Shown here piece after piece: positions 58,151 to 64,000 of a stretch of 64,000 bases of DNA; positions within the stretch are counted from its first letter, which is position 1; each line of letters begins with the position of its first letter. The notes beneath the pieces were generated by a model that saw nothing but the letters and a program-made list of their open reading frames with translations, did not search any database and was not told where the DNA came from. Location of the stretch: contig JACGCK010000018.1 of NCBI GenBank assembly GCA_014925825.1, positions 124,001 through 188,000 of the forward strand, read 5' to 3'. This DNA is from Pholiota molesta (taxonomy: Eukaryota > Basidiomycota > Agaricomycetes > Agaricales > Strophariaceae). The position numbers and the translations under genes were made by a program.

Positions 58151-58187
58151 AATCGAAATCAATGCTGTTGTTTCGTTGATTTCGATT
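58151..58187. other. Perfect 12-bp hairpin
   Basis: AATCGAAATCAA and TTGATTTCGATT are separated by 13 nt. A second small hairpin (TTCAAGC-GGA-GCTTGAA) sits just upstream at about 58136-58152. No coding context. Confidence 0.7.
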
Positions 58188-58616
58188 GCTAACCACCTTC
58201 TGCATGGCCGCGCGCCCCTCCCCTCCAATGAGGGATGTGGGCCGGCTAGATGGCGAACAACGATGGACGACCGCGGACAAAGGCAGCCGACGCGAGACAA
58301 AGGAAATGGAGGGGCTAGAGAGCCAAGGGAAGATCCGGGAGCGGGAGAGCCGATAGGTACGCCCCCTGATGCCTCCCTTACCCCCCCCATCTGACTCCAT
58401 CTAACCTCTTCTGACTACAGGATGTCTATGGCATTAACATCTGACGTGCCGGCTCTGTTTCCCGTCGACGGCGCGACGACGACCACCCGACCACCCGACA
58501 ACGACCACCCGATCCGACGAAGACACGACGCCGACGCGACGACGCAATGCACCGATGACGACGACGACGCGACCACCCGATGCGACGACGACACCTCGAC
58601 AATGCAGGGCGTCGCC

Positions 58617-58677
58617 TCAGCCGTCTGTATGCACAAAGAGGGCTGCAATTGCAGCCTCTGCGGCATGCAGACGCTTG
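58617..58677 (-). repeat. 64-bp palindromic element, copy H (61 bp)
   Basis: Exactly 3 bp shorter than the other copies. The centre is a perfect palindrome GGCTGCAATTGCAGCC and the outer arms CGTCTG/CAGACG are paired. The family frame is open (KRLHAAEAAIAALFVHTDG) and then stops. Confidence 0.8.
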
Positions 58678-58759
58678 AATGAGCCTCCCCTGGCACTGAC
58701 CCGCGTGGGTTTCGAGACCGGGCACGGAGAGGTACCCCCCGGGTCTCGGTGAAACGGTG

Positions 58760-58867
58760 CGCAAATTTGAAATTGGGGCAGACCGCATGTGCACCGAGTA
58801 TGATGGTATTACTGTGCCAACCACTCATTCTTGCGCATGCGGTCAGCCCCACTATTTCAAATTTGCG
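58760..58867. repeat. Inverted repeat, arms of about 30 bp
   Basis: The left arm (58760-58789) starts CGCAAATTTGAAAT and ends GACCGCATG. The right arm (58836-58867) is its near-perfect complement, with a 46-nt spacer. A very small fold-back element or a terminus of the neighbouring transposon cassette are both possible. Confidence 0.75.
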
Positions 58868-59020
58868 GACGTTTCAAATTCACGTACGCGCGTCGGGTCG
58901 CGGGCCCCCGTAGCAAAATCTCACTTGAACAGAGCCCCTCCTTGGCCTCTCGTTGCTTCCCTTCCCCCCATTTTCCAGTTCAACAGGAGTACAACAGGTA
59001 TGTGTGACCCTCCTGCGCGC

Positions 59021-59300
59021 GTTGAGCCTACCCAGGGCACTGCGGCGTATGTTTATTATTTCTTTGCGCGTTGAGCCTACATGGGCACTTCGGCATATGT
59101 TTTTCTTTGCGCGCGTTGAGCCTACCAGGGCACTTCGGCGTATGTTTATTATTTCTTTGCGCGTTGAGCCTACATGGGCACTTCGGCATATGTTTTTCTT
59201 TGCGCGCGTTGAGCCTACCGGGGCACTTCGGCGTATGTTTGTTATTTCTTTGCGCGTTGAGCCTACCGGGGCATTTGAAGATACTGATGCCCTCTTTGCC
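59021..59300 (+). repeat. Minisatellite upstream of the TET/JBP gene
   Basis: Six copies of GTTGAGCCTAC...GGGCACTTCGGC...TATGTTT start at 59021, 59070, 59115, 59163, 59208 and 59256. Spacings alternate 49, 45, 48, 45 and 48 bp, so the higher-order unit is a dimer of about 93 bp. One monomer carries TTTATTATTTC and the other TTTTTC. Confidence 0.9.
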
Positions 59301-59336
59301 TTTTTCCATAGCAGTCTTTGACGTCGTCGTCCTAAA

Positions 59337-61084
59337 ATGCAGTACATATTAGGGCCTCCAAAACCACCCCCGCCGTTTCGTACCTTCCCACTTCCCGGGC
59401 CTCCAAAACCACCCCCACCGTTTCGTACCTTCCCACTTCCCGTCGTCACTCCGATGTCCATTCGTCAGTTCCCGTCCTACTCCGAATCGGCGTGTATTGG
59501 GATACACATCCCAGTGAACGTTAGTAGCTACGTTCTCGAGGCAATGGAGCGCGCCCGTCTGCATTATGATGCCGGCGAGGGTGATTCGGAGGGAATGGAT
59601 GTCACAACTACACCGCCCATTACACGCCGTCAAGGCCCCGCGCCTTCCGATCGTCCTCCTGTCCAGAAACCCATCCTCGAACCTTCCGAGTCTCCTCTCC
59701 CACGTGTAGGAACGCGAGAGGCCGCGCGTCGCAGGAAATCTGGAAAGAAGCGTCGAGTATCCTCACGTTTGAATCGTCCCCCGCCCACCACCACAGTCCC
59801 ACCGCCGTTCAAGCCAACGACTACCTCCGCCAAGAAGTCGTCTTCCCTTGCATACACATCGACCAAGCTCCAGCTCGACAGTATGCGTGGTGGTCGATGG
59901 GTGGCGCCCCGTCTATCTACGATAGAATCTCGCACGTATACTCTTGCGGAGCTTTTGGGTCCGATGGAGTTTAAGCTGCTCAAATGGGACGGACGGTGAG
60001 GTGCTCTGTGTCCCTCAGTCCCTCTGTGCTCACCTTTTCTCCTTAGTACTCCACACTCTCTACTTGATAAAGCTGGGCGTATCTGCGCGGTGTTGGCTGG
60101 GCGACCTCACGACATCACCTGGGACGATGTGGCACGCAATGCCTCGGAACACATGACGGCCTGTCATGTTGCTGGGACAGCGACGCGTGCGTTTTCATGT
60201 GATGAGGATACCCATCGTCGTGGTCAATTCTTCAATCTGCCCGTTGGCGTTTCGTATGGTGGTGGACAGCGCGTGAGTCAAGTCTTTTAGATGCTGGACT
60301 TTCTCGGCTGATACATTGTCTTAGCTTCCTGGAAATCTTGTGCTTTCAACGAAGAAGCAGGCAATTGCGGACGAGCTGCTGACGGACAGAAACATAGTTA
60401 GGATCGCAGGCTTTCAAAGCAGTACGTCTTGCAATTGTTTTTTGATAAGTTCAAAATATCCATTGTCCTTCTTCCTACATTCTAGATTGCTTCTCGTTCT
60501 ACTTCCCAAAGATCTACCATGAGTATTGGAGGAATCTCGGTCTTCTTTATCGTCAACTTCCCACCCTACAAGCAAACTTCCCCAATATCAGCATATTTTC
60601 GGCATGCACCTTCAACCTTGGACCCACAACAGCCACGAAAGTTCACACGGATTCAGCTAACGTTGCGTATGGAATTTGCGCCATCACGGCTCTCGGCGAC
60701 TTCGACCCAACATTGGGGGGACATATCATCCTGTTCGATCTTGGGCTAGTCATCCAATTCCCTCCCGGGTCGACAGTCCTTATTCCCTCTGCACTTTTTA
60801 GACATGGGAATACACCGATTATTGGTAGCAATGTGACTCGGCAAAGTTTTACCCAATATTGCGCGGGAGGGATTTTCCGTTGGGTACAGTATGGATTTCA
60901 GACGGCGGCTAGCTTGGTTTCAAGCTTTCCGACGGCAGCGGAGGGCAAGGCACAGAAGGCAAAGATCGATGGGGATTTCGCCAGTCGTAAGGCCGCTGCA
61001 CTCGGCTTGTTCTCTACCATCGAGAGTTTGCCTGGTGATCATGAGAAGATCTACAATCTGACCGCTCGGCTGTATCCTAAGTAG
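59337..61084 (+). CDS. TET/JBP-family 2OG-Fe(II) dioxygenase
   Basis: Four exons (59337-59995, 60047-60272, 60325-60421, 60486-61084) join in frame to 526 aa. A later in-frame ATG at 59454 would give 487 aa. The longer start includes two exact 15-residue Pro-rich repeats from a 45-bp tandem repeat (59352-59441). The N-terminal third is basic and disordered (ARRRKSGKKRRVSSRLNRPP), fitting a nuclear protein. The double-stranded beta-helix core has KVHTDSANVAYGICAITALG (H381, D383), GGHIILFDLGLVIQFPPGST, LIPSALFRHGN (distal H434) and TRQSFTQYCAGGIFRW (R446 for 2-oxoglutarate). TET/JBP enzymes oxidise 5-methylcytosine or thymine in DNA. In basidiomycetes the family is expanded and linked with KDZ transposons. 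All metal and 2OG ligands appear present, so activity is plausible. Confidence 0.9.
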
Positions 61085-61228
61085 AATCCCCAAGTAGAAC
61101 CTACTCCAATTAGTACTTGATGCGTCGTTGAATGTGATACCTCTTTTGATTATAAAAGGACGCCTGAATGAGCAAGATCTTCCAAACTGTGCCATTAAAT
61201 TATCTCCAACACATATCCAGAGGTCAAC

Positions 61229-61861
61229 ATGAACAAGGCCAATGTCGAACTTGTGGCGATGGTGCAGAGATGGTCGGAGCACGATCTAATGGACTTCAAG
61301 ACTCAGTATCTAGGTGCATAGACCTCACTTTTACATCTCACCATTAGCTAATTTCCAGCCCAGGTTTCCCCCTTGATGTCGCCTCGCATCCATTCTTCTC
61401 AAGGAAGAATGCCATTCAGTGGCTCTTTGCCACGGATTTATTCCGCGAGTACATTCAGTGCGTCTACCCACTACGTCCGTCTATGATCTTACAGCCAATA
61501 CAATCTAATTTGTCATATGATCTATAGCGCGTTGCAGACCTTTGAAGGTCCCAACCGCCACATCTCTACGCGCAAGCATCTCTCCCTCAATACACTCAAC
61601 ACATGTCAAAACCCCATGCACATCCATATCTTTGGGGCAGAAGAAGCCACTACATCCAAGAAGTCACACCAAAAGAGAAGGTTATCGGTCAGTCCTTCAC
61701 CTTCCGGTTCCAAGAACACTCGAGCGAGGATGGACGCCACAGAGCTTGATGGGGAGGACGAAGTTGCGGCTACTGATGCATCAGAGGATCTTGAAGTTCT
61801 GATTAAGAAGGAGAAGATTTCGGGGGAAGTGATTGATTTGACGAGCCCAAGTAAGGCATAG
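61229..61861 (+). CDS. Small protein with C-terminal SUMO-interaction-like motif
   Basis: Three exons (61229-61313, 61364-61457, 61528-61861) join in frame to 170 aa. The N-terminal 75 residues look like a compact helical domain (MVQRWSEHDLMDFKTQYLG, PFFSRKNAIQWLFATDLFRE). A basic Ser-rich segment follows (KKSHQKRRLSVSPSPSGSK), then an acidic stretch (ELDGEDEVAATDASEDLE). The end reads GEVIDLTSPSKA, where V161-I-D-L-T165 after an acidic region fits a SUMO-interacting motif. The gene starts 145 bp after the TET/JBP stop and ends 318 bp before the KDZ start, all in one orientation, so it probably belongs to the same element. I know no named family for it. Confidence 0.75.
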
Positions 61862-62178
61862 AATGTATGCATCTCTAGGCTATCCGATAGTACACATGTT
61901 TACAAGTTTCCCAATTTGGACTGATATTTGCAATGATGTTCAAATTTTGACACGCCACATAGATGTGGCTTCAATGGAGATATAAGCGCTGCATTGAATA
62001 TTATCCCCTAGGCCATGTGATGAGGTTTGATAATTTTGATGCACCCATACTTTGGCACAATATGCTGATAAGATTCTGTGATTTATACGTACGGAGGCGA
62101 TTATGCTTACAGTATTTGTACAATCTCAGTGATTAAATGTGCCGTACCAATTCCTTGAGTCGCTTTCACTGTTCAAGC

Positions 62179-64000
62179 ATGCAGAGACGCAAAGCTCCTC
62201 GCCGCAATCGAACTGCGGCAGAAATTGCAGAGCCTGAAGGTGTAGAAATCATATCAAGAACTTATCGTCAAAAGAAAAGTGGAGGCCTTTCCCAGTCTGC
62301 CCATATTTTCAGTGTCGCCGGTGTGGAACCGAGCATACCTTCGCTAGAAAGCCAATCGTTGAACCACGAACATGGCGATTTTTCTGATTTTATTTATGAT
62401 CGCAATATTGGAAATGATGACCCAGATGAGGAAAATACACAAAGGAAAAGGCCTAAACGCACGGTGTGTATTATTGAATAGGTACTCGCTGCTAGATGTA
62501 TACTGATATACCTTAGGAGCCATTGATGGACTGGCTCGCAGACCGAGAATCTTTCTTGTCTGAATTCCTCAGAATGGAGGGGAGGTTTGGAGAGGGTTCT
62601 CTTTGCATGCGATGCCAGTCAGTGGGCGCTGAAGCAAATTTTCGTTGCAAAGATTGTGATAGTCTTGACTTGCTTTGTCGAAAATGTATTCTGGATGTTC
62701 ATGAGCGCAATGGTCTACATAATATTGAGGTAAGGTTTAATGCTTTTGCACGAAATACTTTGATCAAAGCTGGTTTACAGATGTGGGATCCAATTGGGAA
62801 ATTCTTCACAAAGATTTCACTGGCATCTCTTGGTTATCGCTATCAGCTCGGCCATGCAATTGGCGGGACTTGCCCAAATCCCGAGCCTGCATATGCTGGT
62901 AAATTCACTGTTTTGGATATCAATGGTATTCACGATGTCAACCTGGATTTCTGTGGATGTGTGACGCAACAATTGCACTACCTTCAAATCTTGCGTTTTG
63001 GTTGGTTCCCTGCCACCGTCGGAATCCCAAGGACTGCTGTCACCTTCCGCCTACTCAAATTTTTTCAAATGCTCTCTTTTGAGTCTAAGTCAACCGCCTT
63101 TGAATTTCATCAAACATTACAACGACTATCTGATAATACTGGCACGGTGCCAATAAAGGTCAGCATTTTTCAGTAAAATAGTGAGAAAGTTATGTAACTC
63201 ATATTTTGTGCATCAGGATCGCTATAGAGTGCTTTTACGGGTCATACGTGAGTATCGACACCTGAAGATGCTCAAACGAGCAGGTCGCGGGCATTCGCCT
63301 ACTGGTGCCGAGGGAACATCGGCCGGGGAATGTGCCGTGTTATGTCCGGCATGCCCTCAGCCAGGAAAAAATCTGCCAGAAGGATGGCAAGATGCGCCTC
63401 CCGAAAAAAGGCATGCTTATTATATTTCAGAGTGTTTATCTAGCCTTCTCATATATATTCAGATTTTTATATCGCTTATTCATTGGCCTGGATGCAAATT
63501 TTCGGCTAAAGCGTCGTATGGTCTCAAGTCAAGCATCCGATCCAAGCCTATCAAACGGTTGGTCTTATTTTGTTGAAGAGGTAGATTACAAGGCATTCCT
63601 TCGATCGTTTGGGACACTCGTGATTCAAGAGGTATTTTGATGCTGTATTGACAAGGAATCAATGCTAACTACTCTATAGCCAAGTAAATGTTCAAACCAT
63701 GACGCCGTTAATAAGGACCGTGGCTTAAACGGGTTTGCTGCGTCGGGGCTGGTACATGTGATTGTACTCGACACGACATGAAGCGACCATGCTCAGTTGG
63801 TGATCTTCAAAAGGGGGAACGGTACGTTATTGATTTTCATGTATAAATATATTACTGACGCTACATTAGGTATGTCAACATGGATTACCTGTTTTTCTCA
63901 AGTTTCAAAAATCTGGAGCTTGTGGAAGTAACCGTCTCCTATGATATCGCCTGTCAGTGGAGCATCCACTTGTGGGAAAGGATGAATTCATATCCAAGCT
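62179..64000 (+). CDS. KDZ transposase with CxC-type zinc cluster, partial, frameshifted
   Basis: Exons 62179-62463, 62517-62729, 62781-63158, 63217-63410, 63463-63631, 63680-63834 and 63881 to the window end follow one another. The N-terminus is basic (MQRRKAPRRNRTAAEIAEPE). A Cys cluster (CMRC, CKDC, CRKC and a following H; C125 onward) matches the CxC domain that precedes KDZ transposases. The core shows GCVTQQLHYLQILRFGWFPA, EFHQTLQRLSDNTG, VLLRVIREYRHLKMLKRAGR, CPACPQPGKNLPEGW, FIGLDANFRLKRR (acidic active-site candidate) and VSYDIACQWSIHLWERMNS. KDZ proteins are cut-and-paste transposases. The intron at 63411-63462 has a GC donor. Near 63745-63749 one G seems missing: AASG must shift frame to reach GTCDCTRHDMKRP. 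The gene may be inactive. It continues beyond the window. Confidence 0.88.

Larger units (their letters stand above)
57121..58440. repeat. GC-rich repeat block with ACCCG runs and palindromes
   Basis: It starts with degenerate ACCCG/CGGGT repeats (57140-57240). Then come element copy G, four copies of CGAGCAACAGCTC in alternating orientation (57517-57654), and a long GC-rich stretch with only shadow frames. A strong hairpin lies at 58151-58187. I find no gene. Base composition differs sharply from the AT-rich flank on the left. Confidence 0.6.

Noticed and set aside
57768..58394. 208-codon ORF in the GC-rich block
   Set aside because: Composition is typical of GC-rich shadow frames on both strands, and it spans hairpins. 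No recognisable motif.
59021..59300. Possible CRISPR array
   Set aside because: Units are contiguous without unique spacers of constant length, and the genome is eukaryotic. It is a minisatellite.

Overview
This window is nuclear DNA from a filamentous basidiomycete, most likely an Agaricomycete. Genes carry many short introns of about 45-75 bp, including microexons of 5, 10 and 12 nt. Protein families are typical of mushroom-forming fungi: a fungal-specific Zn2Cys6 regulator, F-box proteins, DUF6699 and DUF7704 proteins, NACHT NTPases, a HET-C2-like glycolipid transfer protein, a TET/JBP dioxygenase and a KDZ transposase. Both tRNA genes contain introns. All splice models were read by eye and accepted only when the joined phases gave an open frame.

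Left part (1-31 kb) is mostly conventional. After one arm of an inverted segmental duplication (1-2610) come a VHS-domain gene (-), two tandem GNAT acetyltransferase genes (+), a GLTP/HET-C2 gene (-), a 16-exon Zn2Cys6 transcription factor (+), two tandem F-box genes (+), tRNA-Arg(TCG), a single-pass membrane protein (-), a DUF7704 membrane protein (-), a cysteine-containing secreted protein (+), a DUF6699 protein (+) and tRNA-Leu(TAG). The second F-box gene is split by a 584-bp pogo-like MITE. Its tandem sister preserves the empty target site.

Middle part (31-51 kb) is accessory and repeat-rich. It has an intact NACHT NTPase (-), a C2H2-like zinc-finger gene (-), the second duplication arm with a full secreted-protein gene, a decayed NACHT pseudogene (-), a third, deleted copy of the secreted gene, and several broken gene remnants. 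A 64-bp palindromic element occurs nine times in gene-poor DNA from 3.9 to 58.7 kb. It shows compensatory stem changes and an almost unbroken reading frame.

Right part (51-64 kb) is mobile-element territory. An unrecognised 531-aa gene is bracketed by many copies of an 18-bp motif, with one inverted copy on the other side. A second unrecognised small basic/acidic gene follows. Then comes GC-rich DNA full of palindromes and a minisatellite. The window ends in a compact co-directional cassette: a TET/JBP-type 2OG-Fe(II) dioxygenase, a 170-aa protein ending in a SUMO-interaction-like motif, and a KDZ transposase cut by the window edge. Linkage of KDZ transposons with TET/JBP genes is known in basidiomycetes. 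The small middle gene and the minisatellite in front are the parts I do not recognise as described.
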